Below, piece by piece: positions 1-7,264 of a stretch of 12,462 nt of DNA. This DNA is from CAZOJJ01 sp964580105 (GTDB taxonomy: Bacteria > Bacteroidota > Rhodothermia > Rhodothermales > Rubricoccaceae). Within the stretch, counting starts at the first letter, position 1, and every line of letters begins with the position of its first letter. A program made the translations under genes and the position numbers. The notes beneath the pieces are model-generated. The model ran no database searches. It was not told the DNA's origin and saw only the letters and a program-made list of their open reading frames with translations. The stretch covers positions 1 to 12,462 of the forward strand of contig CAZOJJ010000074.1 in NCBI GenBank assembly GCA_964580105.1, given 5' to 3'.

Positions 1-1
1 C

Positions 2-40
2 AAAAAGAGGGGCGGGTGTGCAGCCTACACACCCGCCCCT
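2..40 (-). terminator. Rho-independent terminator closing the minus-strand operon
   Basis: A perfect 13-bp inverted repeat pairs 8-20 with 28-40 around a 7-nt loop (21-27). The stem is GC-rich (AGGGGCGGGTGTG). Read on the minus strand, the stem is followed by CTC and then five T residues (6-2), the classic intrinsic terminator layout. It lies about 50 bp past the stop codon of the last gene in the array (91). A run of three T follows the stem on the plus strand, so weak bidirectional action is possible, but the minus-strand tail is much better. Confidence 0.93.
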
Positions 41-90
41 TTCGGTACAAGGGTAAAGCGCGCCCCCTCCGCCTCGGCGCCGAGGCCGGC

Positions 91-1458
91 CTACTCGAAG
101 TCGGTGTTGAGGCGGAAGCGCGCGATCCGGTCGTTGCCGGTGTCGGCCACGTAGACGATGCGCTCGAAGTAGGCGACGCCCTCGGGGTCGCGGAACTGGA
201 GCGGGCCGCCGCCCACGCCGCCGAACGAGACGCGCACGGGCCGGAGGCTCGGCGCGCCCGGCGGCGGAGCCACGCCCTCGACGCCGTTGCGGTTGAACAC
301 GTAGAGGCTGTCCGTCCCGGCGTCGGTCACGAAGAGGTAGCCGGTGGCGTCGGCGGCGACGGCGAGGCCGGTGGGCCGGTCGAAGGTGAAGTCGCCGTAG
401 AGGAAGCCGTCGCCGTTGTCGGGGTTGGCGGCGGCGCCGAGCTTCTCGGTGTCCACGCGGTACTCCGTGCCGTTGGTGGTCTCGACGACGCGGACGGAGA
501 GGACGGCGTAGCGGAGGCCACCCTCGGGCGGAGCCTGGGCGACGAAGAAGTCGGCGCGGGGGTCGGCGTTGGTGCGCTGCGGGGGCCCGACGTAGGTGGC
601 GATGTCCGACGGATAGACGGCGCTGAGGAGGCTCGGCTGCGTGGCGCTGAGCGTGCTGACGAACCGGGTGTTGACGCCCTCGGGCGTGAACTCGAGCACG
701 CCGTTGAAGGGCTTGACGATGCTGGGGAGGCCGTCGGCCTGCGTGTTGAGCGGGCCCTGGCGCGTGACGTAGACGCGGTTGTCGGCGAGGACGGCCACGC
801 CGGTGAAGGCGGCGTCCTCGTCGGAATAGCCGCTCTGGCCGAACACGCGCGGGTTGCGGAAGGAGTTGGCCGTGCGCGAGTTGTCGTCGAAGGGGTGCCA
901 GAGGATGTCCTTCAGCACGGGCATCCCGGTGGTGAGGCCGCCGATGCGGTAGACGACGGGGAGGTCCCAGGTGCGGTCGCCGAGCGTGGTGTCCCGCCGG
1001 GCGGCGACGTAGACGTCGAGGCGGCGGTCCTGGACGACGGCCTCGACGTCGCGGAGGGGCTGGGCCTCGCCGCCAGGCCAGCCGATCTCGCCCAGGAACG
1101 CCTGCGGGCGCCCGGCGAGGTCGAGCACGTGGAGGCCCTGCCGGTCCACCACGTAGAGCAGCTCGTCGAAGCCGACGTAGACGTCCGTCGGGCCGTCGAG
1201 GGGCCCCATCGCACCCTGCGAGTAGAACGGGTTGAGCGGGACGTAGCCGACCTGGTCCACGAGCGTGGGATCCACCTGCCCCTCGTCGAAGATCTCGTCG
1301 GTCGTCGGGTCGCTCTTCGAGCCGAAGAGGGCGTCGCAGCCGGGAAGGGCCCAGACGGCGAGGAGCCCGAGGGCCAGGCGGCGAAGGGCCAGGCGGCGAA
1401 GGGCCAGGCGGCGGGATGGCCAGGTGGCCAAGTGGGAAAAACGAGTCGGCAAACGCAT
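91..1458 (-). CDS. NHL/beta-propeller-like repeat lipoprotein
   Basis: This encodes a predicted lipoprotein of 455 residues. The signal peptide is unusually long and ends in a lipobox ALPGC, with the lipid-modified cysteine at residue 41. The mature part has repeated beta-propeller-like blades. Clear ones are near residues 93-123 (LLYVVDRQGLHVLDLAGRP), 353-393 (RPTGLAVAADATGYLFVTDA, then SLYVFNRNG) and 414-453 (FRDPEGVAYFERIVYVADTG, then NDRIARF). The 'P.G.A......YVADTGNDRI..F' pattern is typical of NHL repeats, which usually bind protein or ligand rather than act as enzymes. I chose the ATG at 1458; an in-frame ATG at 1500 lies inside the octamer repeat and would add 14 residues. It is the last gene of the array, 48 bp after the PorV-like gene and just before the terminator. 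Its n-region repeats RRLAL three times. The NHL assignment is fairly secure; the biological role is unknown. Confidence 0.88.
   Translation of the reverse strand: MRLPTRFSHLATWPSRRLALRRLALRRLALGLLAVWALPGCDALFGSKSDPTTDEIFDEGQVDPTLVDQVGYVPLNPFYSQGAMGPLDGPTDVYVGFDELLYVVDRQGLHVLDLAGRPQAFLGEIGWPGGEAQPLRDVEAVVQDRRLDVYVAARRDTTLGDRTWDLPVVYRIGGLTTGMPVLKDILWHPFDDNSRTANSFRNPRVFGQSGYSDEDAAFTGVAVLADNRVYVTRQGPLNTQADGLPSIVKPFNGVLEFTPEGVNTRFVSTLSATQPSLLSAVYPSDIATYVGPPQRTNADPRADFFVAQAPPEGGLRYAVLSVRVVETTNGTEYRVDTEKLGAAANPDNGDGFLYGDFTFDRPTGLAVAADATGYLFVTDAGTDSLYVFNRNGVEGVAPPPGAPSLRPVRVSFGGVGGGPLQFRDPEGVAYFERIVYVADTGNDRIARFRLNTDFE
1371..1415 (-). repeat. 15-bp tandem repeat (3 copies) inside a signal-peptide coding region
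   Basis: Three adjacent 15-bp units lie at 1371-1385, 1386-1400 and 1401-1415. The first two are identical and the third differs only at its end. Because 15 is a multiple of three, each unit adds five residues, giving RRLAL three times in the signal peptide of the NHL-type lipoprotein. The CCTGGCC core of the unit resembles the neighbouring octamer repeat at 1418-1433, so the two may share an origin. Confidence 0.9.
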
Positions 1459-1506
1459 GGACTGCAAACGATCTATCTGGCTATCTGCCCATCTGGCCAT
1501 CTGGCC
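1418..1506. repeat. Inverted octamer-array element, MITE-like (89 bp, no ORF of its own)
   Basis: The left side has two octamers reading GGCCAGGT and GGCCAAGT (1418-1433). The right side has four octamers of the ATCTGGCC type (1475-1482, 1483-1490, 1491-1498, 1499-1506), preceded by a partial ATCT. The two arrays are inverted relative to each other around a spacer of about 40 bp that carries GCAAACG twice (1449-1455, 1464-1470). The right end abuts the stop codon of the PorV-like gene (1507-1509). The left end extends into the lipoprotein gene. It has the same repeat units and orientation as the arrays around the four-helix-bundle gene at 7214-7713, but lacks that gene. Confidence 0.75.
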
Positions 1507-2508
1507 CTACTCCAGCCGGAGGTCGAGGCCGATGCGGTGGACGGCGCCGAGGCGGTCGAGCCGGGTGTAGGCGTAGTCGATCCGGAGGTCCGGGCCGAGG
1601 CCGGGGACGACGAGGCCGGCGCCCACGCTGGGCAGGCTCCCCTCGTCCACGCCGAAGCGGTAGCCCGCGCGGAGGACGAGCAGCGCGTTGAAGGTGTACT
1701 CGGCGCCGACGTTGAACTGCTCGGCGTGGTCGTTGGGGTTGGTGAGCTGGCCCGAGAGCACGAGGTCGTGCGCGCCGCCGGCATCGGCGAAGGGCCGGTA
1801 GCTCGCGCCGAGGAGGAACGTCGTCGGCGGCGTGATCCCCTCGAACTCCGTCTCCGTCACCGTCCCGTCGAGCGTCTCGCGGGTGAGGGCGCCCTCGGGC
1901 TCGCCGTTGAGGCCGAAGTTGCGGATGGCCACGCCGAGCCGGACGCCCGTCTCGCCGATGCGGTAGGCCACGCCGAGGTCGAGGAGCCCCGTCTGGGTAG
2001 CCACCCCGGCGGCGCTTTCGCGGACGTACTTCGCCGTCACGCCGTACGAAAAGAGGTCGGTGAGCGCCTGGGCGACGGAGAGGCCGACGGCGGCGTCCAC
2101 GAGGCGGAACGTCTCGCCGGTGCCCTCGGGGCCGGAGAACTCCGTCGTGACCGGCATCTCGCCCGAGTCGAGGGCCTGCACGCTGAGCCCGAGGGTGACG
2201 GGGCCGACGCGCCGGTAGGCCGCGGCGTAGTGGAGGGCCACGTCGGCGAAGTAGGCGGCGGTGGCGGCGCCGGCGCGGGTGGTCCCGCCTCGGGCGGCGA
2301 GGGCGGGGTTCCAGAACAGCGCGCTCGCGTCGTCGGCGTCGGCCACGACGGTGCCGCCGAGGGCCGCGCCGCGCGGGTCCACGGGGATCTTGAGGAACTG
2401 CAAGCCGGAGGTGCCCGCGCGGTCCGCGCCGAAGGACGGGAGGACCTGGGCGCGCGCCGGGAGCGCGGCGGCCAGCAGGAGGAGGACGGAGGCGATTCGG
2501 AGGGTCAT
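1507..2508 (-). CDS. PorV/PorQ-family outer-membrane protein
   Basis: This encodes a 333-residue exported protein. Residues 1-20 are a standard signal peptide (MTLRIASVLLLLAAALPARA, cleavage before Q21). Residues 33-76 carry the family hallmark: GTSGLQFLKIPVDPRGAALG followed by DADDASALFWNPALAARGG. The remainder alternates polar and hydrophobic residues as in a FadL-like beta-barrel and ends in a strand-like DLRLE. In this family, PorV works with the type IX secretion system by shuttling proteins that carry C-terminal sorting domains to the attachment machinery; PorQ and other paralogues are less well understood. Two genes upstream in the same array encode proteins with such domains, which fits. 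I cannot say whether this is the general PorV or a cluster-specific paralogue, so no symbol is given. It starts 75 bp after the receptor gene, separated by a heptamer-repeat hairpin. Confidence 0.88.
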   Translation of the reverse strand: MTLRIASVLLLLAAALPARAQVLPSFGADRAGTSGLQFLKIPVDPRGAALGGTVVADADDASALFWNPALAARGGTTRAGAATAAYFADVALHYAAAYRRVGPVTLGLSVQALDSGEMPVTTEFSGPEGTGETFRLVDAAVGLSVAQALTDLFSYGVTAKYVRESAAGVATQTGLLDLGVAYRIGETGVRLGVAIRNFGLNGEPEGALTRETLDGTVTETEFEGITPPTTFLLGASYRPFADAGGAHDLVLSGQLTNPNDHAEQFNVGAEYTFNALLVLRAGYRFGVDEGSLPSVGAGLVVPGLGPDLRIDYAYTRLDRLGAVHRIGLDLRLE

Positions 2509-2509
2509 C

Positions 2510-2583
2510 GCGTGTGGCGTACTTCGTATTGCGTAGTGCGTAGGAGGGCTTCCGTTACGCCATACGCAACACGCGATACGGCA
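2510..2583. repeat. Inverted heptamer-array hairpin between receptor and PorV-like genes
   Basis: Five degenerate heptamers of the GCGTATT type run on the plus strand at 2510-2544. Four heptamers of the complementary ATACGCA type run at 2555-2582, ending one base before the receptor gene's stop codon (2584-2586). The two arms are separated by about 10 bp and can fold into a long imperfect stem with GCGTA (2538-2542) paired to TACGC (2556-2560) at the top. The 18-bp string CGTATTGCGTAGTGCGTA (2525-2542) recurs exactly at 9985-10002. The repeat occupies essentially the whole junction. Confidence 0.85.
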
Positions 2584-5481
2584 TCAGAACTCGAAGGAGA
2601 GCCCCAGCAGCACGTGGCGCTGCGGGAGGAAGCGGGCGGGGTTGAGCGGCGGGAGCCCGCTCGTGTTGGGGTCCTCGTAGCGCGGGTCGCGGAGGTTACC
2701 CGGCACGTCGTAGTCGGCGTTGCCGCGGAGCGCGGCGAAGTCGGTGCCCGGCGCCACGTCCGGGTAGGCCCGGCCGGTGACGGGGTTGATGAGGACGGCG
2801 TTCTGCTGGTTGAACAGGTTGGTCACCTCCAGCGTGAGGTTGAGGTCCTGGCCGGCGACGTCGATGGAGCGCTGGAGGCTCAGGTCGAACCACCACCACG
2901 GGGCGCCGACCTCGGAGAAGCGGAGGGCGCGGTCCTCGACGGTTTCGTAGATCGGCCGCCAGTCGCGCTCGCCCGTGAACGGGTTGACCTCGTTGCCGAC
3001 GAAGCGGACGGGCGTGTAGCGCTGGCCGCTGCGGAACGTCGAGGAGACGTAGAGGCGGAAGCGGTTGAGGCCGGGCACGCCGAAGAGGGGGCGCCCGCGG
3101 TCGTAGGTGAACGTCGTCGAGGCCTTGACGTCGAGCGGGCGGTCCCAGGCGAGCGGCGTCTCGAACGTGTTGTCCACGTTGCCCTCCTGGATGAGCTGCT
3201 GGAGCGCCTCGTTGTTGGTGGACGAGAGGCCGGTGGCGCGGCTGTAGGAGGCGTTGATCTGGCCGCGGAACCACTGCCCGATGCGCTTGACGTAGGAGAC
3301 CTCCAGGCCGCGCACGCGGGCGAAGTCGCCGTTGACGCGGAGGGCGCGCTGGGTCTCGCGGCCGGTGGCGTCCCGCACCGCCACCGAGGCGACGGTGATG
3401 AAGTCGAACTTGTCGCGCCAGAAGGCGGTGACGGTGAGGGCGTCGTCGCTCGTGATCTGGTTGCGGAAGCCGATCTCGTAGGAGATGTCCACCTCGGGGT
3501 TGAGGTTGGGGTTGCCGAGGTCGCCGAAGAAGGAGCGGTCCTGGTAGAACGGGTCGAGGTTGGTGTAGAGGAACGTCGGGTGCGGCAGGCGCATCGAGTG
3601 CCCGTAGTTGAAGAAGAGCACCTGGTTCTCGCGGACGGGGAAGCTGACGCGCACCTTGGGCAGGAGGCGGGCCTTCCAGCGCAGGCCGAGGAGGCCGACG
3701 GTCTCGCCGAGGTAGGCCTCGCGGATGACGCCGGGGATGGTGTAGACGCTGTCGGCCACGAGGTCGTCCACGTAGGCGCCGGGCGCCCAGAACTCGGAGC
3801 GCAGGCCGAGGTTGGCGATGAGGCCGCGGTAGCGGAACTGGTTCTGCACGAAGAGCGCGGCGCGGCGCGGCTTGACGCGCCAGACGTCGGACGCCTCGCC
3901 GAGGCGGTTGGACCGCGTAGTGTCGCCCTCGGCGGTGATGATGGGCGCGCCGATCCAGGGGCGGATCACGTCGATCCACTGGTAGTCGTTGAGCTTGACG
4001 TCGAAGCCGGCCGAGAGCTCGTAGCCGCGGTTGGCGGTGAACCGGGTGTAGGTCCCCTTGAGGACGGTCTCCTCGGCGAAGTGGTCGTGCCAGCGCGTGG
4101 CGATGCCGCCGTTGTTGAAGAGGCCGGGGCCGGGGAGGACGAAGAGCACGTTGGGGTCCACCGGGTCGCCGTTCTCGTCCACGAAGAGGCGGCCGGGGTA
4201 CTCGCCGAGGGTCTCGGGGTCGAGCTCGGAGTCCACGTTGTCGGGGCGCCAGTCGCGGCCGTTGGCGTCGGCGCGGAGGCGGGTGAAGAGGCGGCTGGCC
4301 TGGAGCTCGTAGAACGACTGGTTGCCGATCACGTGCGTCCACTTCAGGTAGGCGACGTTGTTGTCGTGGGTGAACGTGTTGGCGTTGTCGGGCTGGAGGG
4401 CGAAGGCGTACTGGTAGCCGGGCCGGATGGTGTCGTCGTTGCCGGTCACCTGGAGCATCCGGGTGTTCTGGTTGACGGTGAGCGAGCGCTGGTAGCTGCC
4501 CTGCAGCTTCATGCCCGGGCGCGGGAGCCACGTCAGCTTGCCGAGGCCGGCCCAGCGGTTGTCTGCGCGGGGCATCCAGAACTCCGTGTCGTAGAGCGAG
4601 CTGTGGAGTTGGTCGGGGACCGACGTGAAGCGCGTGAAGTCGTCCGAGAGGCGGACCTGGCCGGAGGCGAAGAACCGGAGCGTGCCGGGGAGGATGGGGC
4701 CGGAAAGAGTGCCCTCGTAGACCTCCTCGTTCCACGTGCTGCCCCAGTCGTCGTTGAAGCCGAGGTTGTCGCGCTTGTGGGAGAACGAGCCGTGGAACGC
4801 GTCGGTCCCGTCGCGGGTGGTGACCGAGACGACGCCGGAGGTGGCGTCGCCCACGTCGGCCCCGACGCCGCCGGTGGTGACCTCGACCTCGGCGAAGGCG
4901 TTGGCGCCGAGGTCGAGCCCGAAGCCGGTGCCGGCCAGCGGGTCCTTCGCGCTCACGCCGTCCACGAGGAAGCCCGTCTCGTCGGCCCGCCCGCCTCGGA
5001 TGTAGAGGCCGGTCGGGTCGCGCACGACGCCGGCCTGGCTGGCGACCACCTGCTGCACCTCGCGCACGGGCGCGGCGGCGATCTCCTCCCGCCCGATGGT
5101 CACCGCGCTCGACGACTGCTCCACGTCGATGAGCGGCTTCTCGCCCACGACGACGACCTCCTCGCCCGCGAGCACGGCCGGCGCCAGCTCGACGTCGAGC
5201 GTGGTCGTCTCGCCGTTGCGCACGGCGATGCCGGTGTACTGCCGCGTCTCGTAGCCGATGTACGACACCTGCACGGTGTACTCGCCCGCCCGCAGCCCGG
5301 CGATGGCGAAGCGGCCGTCGAGGTCGGTGGCCGCGCCCTGGCTGGTGCCGAGGACGAGGACGTTGACGCCGGGGAGCGGATCGCCCAGCTCGGCGTCGGT
5401 CACGGTGCCGGCGAGGCGGCCCTGGGCGAGCGCCGGGGCGGCGAGAAGGAGGCTGGTCAGCGCGAGGAGAAGGGGGCGCAT
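2584..5481 (-). CDS. TonB-dependent outer-membrane receptor with CarboxypepD_reg-like N-terminal domain
   Basis: This encodes a receptor of 965 residues, normal for the family. Residues 1-20 are a signal peptide (MRPLLLALTSLLLAAPALAQ). Residues 21-105 form a carboxypeptidase-regulatory-like domain (GRLAGTVTDAELGDPLPGVN, later DLDGRFAIAGLRAGEYTVQV and SYIGYE), common in Bacteroidota receptors. Residues 115-235 are the plug, with EVVVVGEKPLI, the strand LYIRGGRADETGFLVDGV and VEVTTGGVGADVGDATSGVV. The rest is the beta-barrel, ending LLGLSFEF with the terminal Phe expected for BAM-dependent insertion. It would use TonB energy to import a ligand across the outer membrane. No SusD-like partner lies in the window, so a glycan-uptake role is not indicated; the substrate is unknown. 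The ATG at 5481 is chosen over an in-frame ATG at 5562 because it starts the signal peptide directly. Confidence 0.95.
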   Translation of the reverse strand: MRPLLLALTSLLLAAPALAQGRLAGTVTDAELGDPLPGVNVLVLGTSQGAATDLDGRFAIAGLRAGEYTVQVSYIGYETRQYTGIAVRNGETTTLDVELAPAVLAGEEVVVVGEKPLIDVEQSSSAVTIGREEIAAAPVREVQQVVASQAGVVRDPTGLYIRGGRADETGFLVDGVSAKDPLAGTGFGLDLGANAFAEVEVTTGGVGADVGDATSGVVSVTTRDGTDAFHGSFSHKRDNLGFNDDWGSTWNEEVYEGTLSGPILPGTLRFFASGQVRLSDDFTRFTSVPDQLHSSLYDTEFWMPRADNRWAGLGKLTWLPRPGMKLQGSYQRSLTVNQNTRMLQVTGNDDTIRPGYQYAFALQPDNANTFTHDNNVAYLKWTHVIGNQSFYELQASRLFTRLRADANGRDWRPDNVDSELDPETLGEYPGRLFVDENGDPVDPNVLFVLPGPGLFNNGGIATRWHDHFAEETVLKGTYTRFTANRGYELSAGFDVKLNDYQWIDVIRPWIGAPIITAEGDTTRSNRLGEASDVWRVKPRRAALFVQNQFRYRGLIANLGLRSEFWAPGAYVDDLVADSVYTIPGVIREAYLGETVGLLGLRWKARLLPKVRVSFPVRENQVLFFNYGHSMRLPHPTFLYTNLDPFYQDRSFFGDLGNPNLNPEVDISYEIGFRNQITSDDALTVTAFWRDKFDFITVASVAVRDATGRETQRALRVNGDFARVRGLEVSYVKRIGQWFRGQINASYSRATGLSSTNNEALQQLIQEGNVDNTFETPLAWDRPLDVKASTTFTYDRGRPLFGVPGLNRFRLYVSSTFRSGQRYTPVRFVGNEVNPFTGERDWRPIYETVEDRALRFSEVGAPWWWFDLSLQRSIDVAGQDLNLTLEVTNLFNQQNAVLINPVTGRAYPDVAPGTDFAALRGNADYDVPGNLRDPRYEDPNTSGLPPLNPARFLPQRHVLLGLSFEF

Positions 5482-5492
5482 GGGAGACGGAT

Positions 5493-5520
5493 GCGTAGTC
5501 CGTGTTGCGTAATGCGTAAG
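5493..5520 (+). repeat. Heptamer array, single arm (4 copies)
   Basis: Four consecutive heptamers of the GCGTATT family lie at 5493-5499, 5500-5506, 5507-5513 and 5514-5520, about 11 bp upstream of the receptor start codon. They match the left arms of the hairpins at 2510-2544 and 9984-10004. No complementary ATACGCA-type arm is present before the upstream gene, so this copy appears to be half of the usual element. The strand given is the one on which GCGTATT reads. Confidence 0.8.
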
Positions 5521-5626
5521 GGTGCCGGACCAGGCAGGCTGGTAACGCCACCTTTCCGGCATCCCCGCCTGCGCGGGGACGACGGCCGAGGGGATCTGGA
5601 GATCGGGACGGGGGGCTCCATGTCGC
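5521..5626. repeat. REP-like palindromic segment between lipoprotein and receptor genes
   Basis: This 106-bp stretch holds a perfect 7-bp stem with a 4-nt loop (TCCCCGC 5562-5568, CTGC, GCGGGGA 5573-5579). It is embedded in a context of the type CATCCCCGCCTGCGCGGGGA followed by CGACGG. This matches a widespread bacterial intergenic palindrome whose accidental translation contains 'HPRLRGDD'. A smaller palindrome, ACCAG-GCAGG-CTGGT, lies at 5529-5543, and GATCT-GG-AGATC at 5593-5604. No gene is visible. There is no T-run after the main stem on either strand, so it is not a good intrinsic terminator; an RNA-stabilising or attenuating role is possible. Confidence 0.6.
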
Positions 5627-7264
5627 CTACCTCGGGAAACCCATCGCGGCGAGGATGCGGCGGACGGCCTCCTGCGGCGCGTCGGGGTCGCCGTCGGCGC
5701 CGACGAGGAACGGCTGGCCCGAGAGGTCGCTCAGCATCGGGAGGGCGAAGAGCGCCACGGCCGCGTCGGAGCGGATGGACGCCACGGTGGACGGCCCGGG
5801 CCAGGGGACGAACCCGCCTGCCTTCAGCGTCGCCGTGTACGCGCCTTCGTAGAGTGCGATGGTGCCGGCCGCGACCGGGTAGCCGTACGTGCCGCCGACG
5901 TTGCGCGCCGTCTTGAGCGCGGGCAGCGTCGCGCCGCCGGGCAGCGGCTGCACCGGCGTGACGGCCGAGCCGGTGAACAGGTCCAGGAACGGCTCGTACT
6001 CAGGGTACTCCGAGAAGTCGAGCAGGCCGGAGAGCGGGAGCAGCGCGAGGGCCTGGTTGCCGGCGTTGTCCTCGGGGCTGTTCGGGAGGCGGACCGGCAC
6101 GTTGATGAACAGCCGGCCGCCGTCGGCGAGGAACTCGCTCAGGACGCCCGCCGCAAACGGGAGGTTGTTGCCGATGGCGCGGTTGGTGGCGTTGTTGGAG
6201 ACCCAGTAGACGTGGTCCCAGAAGCGGAGCGTCTCGCGGAGCGTAGGCAGGGCCCGCTTCGGCAGGTTCTCGCTGTAGGCCGAGACGATGGTGGAGCCGG
6301 TGTGGAACGGCTCGGCGAGGTACCACTCGTCGAAGGCGGCGCCGTAGCTCGCCAGGATGTCCCGGTGGTAGGGCATCACGACGGTGTGGTTCGCCGTGCG
6401 GTAGTCGTTGACGAGGAGGACGCCGGCCGTGACGCGCCGGACGAACCACGTCTGCCCCGCATCCGGGTCGGGATAGCGGGCCGTCCGGCTGGTGAACTCG
6501 GCCGCGTCCACCGAGCGGAGGTAGACGGTGTTGTCCGCGTCGAGCCGGAAGCCGGGCAGCGCGAGGCCGGTGTCGATGCCGCTGGTCCCGATGAGCACGC
6601 GCGCCGTCGTCTCGGTGGCGCGCGGGTCGGCGGCGACGAGCGTGACGAAGTCCACGTCGGCCGGGAGGCGGAGGAAGCCGGCTGTGGTGTCGTTGAGGGC
6701 GATCTCGACGCCGAGGAGGTTGGCCGCGCCGTCGGGGTCGTCGGCGGCCCAGGTGAAGGAGGCGGCGGGCCAGGTGGTGTCCGGCGGGACCTCGACGCCG
6801 GAGAGGCGCAGCGTCGGCGGGGAGTTGCGGATGGGGAAGACCGTCCGGGCCGGCTCGGGGTCCTTCGCCCCGTCGTCGTCGATGGCGCGGACCTCGAAGG
6901 CCACGGCGGCGGTCTGGTCGCCGGGCGGGATGGGCAGCGTGACGGTGGTGTCGCGGCGGGTGGTTGCGATCCAGCCCTCCTCGGGGCCGATCTCGCCGAG
7001 GCGGCTCGCGTCGTAGTAGCGCAGCTCGTAGCCGGCGACGAAGCCGTCGGGGTCGGTGCCCGACCAGTGCACCTCGACGGTGCTGGTGAGGGTGCCGTCG
7101 CCGAGGGTCTCGCGGAGGTCCGTCACGCGGACGGCCAGCTCGGTCTCGGGGGCCTGGTTGCCGGCCGCCTCGCCCGTGATGCCGGCGTCGCACGCGGCGA
7201 GAGCGAGGAGAAAGGCCAGGTAGGCAGGTGGCCAGGTGGCCAGGTGGGGGAGGCGGAGGTTCAA
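5627..7264 (-). CDS. Lipoprotein with two Ig/FnIII-like domains and an uncharacterised C-terminal domain
   Basis: This encodes a lipoprotein of about 545 residues if it starts at the TTG at 7264, which overlaps the four-helix-bundle stop codon as TTGA. That start gives a compact signal peptide with lipobox LAAC and cysteine at residue 25. Residues 28-143 look like an FnIII/Ig-type domain (STVEVHWSGTDPDGFVAGYE, later AFEVRAIDDDGAKDPEP). Residues 144-263 look like a second one (FTWAADDPDG, VYLRSVDAAEF). From about residue 280 there is an alpha/beta-looking domain beginning VLLVNDYRTANH, with HVYWVSNN and LSEFLADGGRLFINVPVRLP. This resembles the 'is it time to look at a fallen-open list of DNA' type of Rossmann-like/glutamine-amidotransferase-like folds seen in surface lipoproteins, but I see no catalytic triad and assign no activity. 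The frame stays open upstream to 7618, antisense-like and Arg/Pro-rich inside the four-helix gene, so an earlier start is unlikely. Start confidence is moderate; gene confidence is high. Confidence 0.82.
   Translation of the reverse strand: MNLRLPHLATWPPAYLAFLLALAACDAGITGEAAGNQAPETELAVRVTDLRETLGDGTLTSTVEVHWSGTDPDGFVAGYELRYYDASRLGEIGPEEGWIATTRRDTTVTLPIPPGDQTAAVAFEVRAIDDDGAKDPEPARTVFPIRNSPPTLRLSGVEVPPDTTWPAASFTWAADDPDGAANLLGVEIALNDTTAGFLRLPADVDFVTLVAADPRATETTARVLIGTSGIDTGLALPGFRLDADNTVYLRSVDAAEFTSRTARYPDPDAGQTWFVRRVTAGVLLVNDYRTANHTVVMPYHRDILASYGAAFDEWYLAEPFHTGSTIVSAYSENLPKRALPTLRETLRFWDHVYWVSNNATNRAIGNNLPFAAGVLSEFLADGGRLFINVPVRLPNSPEDNAGNQALALLPLSGLLDFSEYPEYEPFLDLFTGSAVTPVQPLPGGATLPALKTARNVGGTYGYPVAAGTIALYEGAYTATLKAGGFVPWPGPSTVASIRSDAAVALFALPMLSDLSGQPFLVGADGDPDAPQEAVRRILAAMGFPR
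7214..7245 (+). repeat. Octamer array GGCCAGGT, 4 copies (left end)
   Basis: Four contiguous octamers lie at 7214-7221, 7222-7229, 7230-7237 and 7238-7245. Three are exactly GGCCAGGT and one is AGGCAGGT. On the minus strand the same bases encode residues HLATWPPAYLA of the lipoprotein signal peptide, so the repeat is coding as well as structural. Confidence 0.88.

Noticed and set aside
1475..1506. CRISPR array
   Set aside because: The units are 8 bp with no spacers, and no cas genes are nearby; these are contiguous tandem octamers.
2584..5481. SusC-type glycan receptor
   Set aside because: No SusD-like gene or carbohydrate enzyme is adjacent, so only a general TonB-dependent receptor is called.
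16..5916. A 1966-residue open frame on the plus strand
   Set aside because: It runs antisense through four well-supported genes, has a composition dominated by V, E, A, G, D and R typical of GC-rich reverse frames, and shows no domain I recognise.
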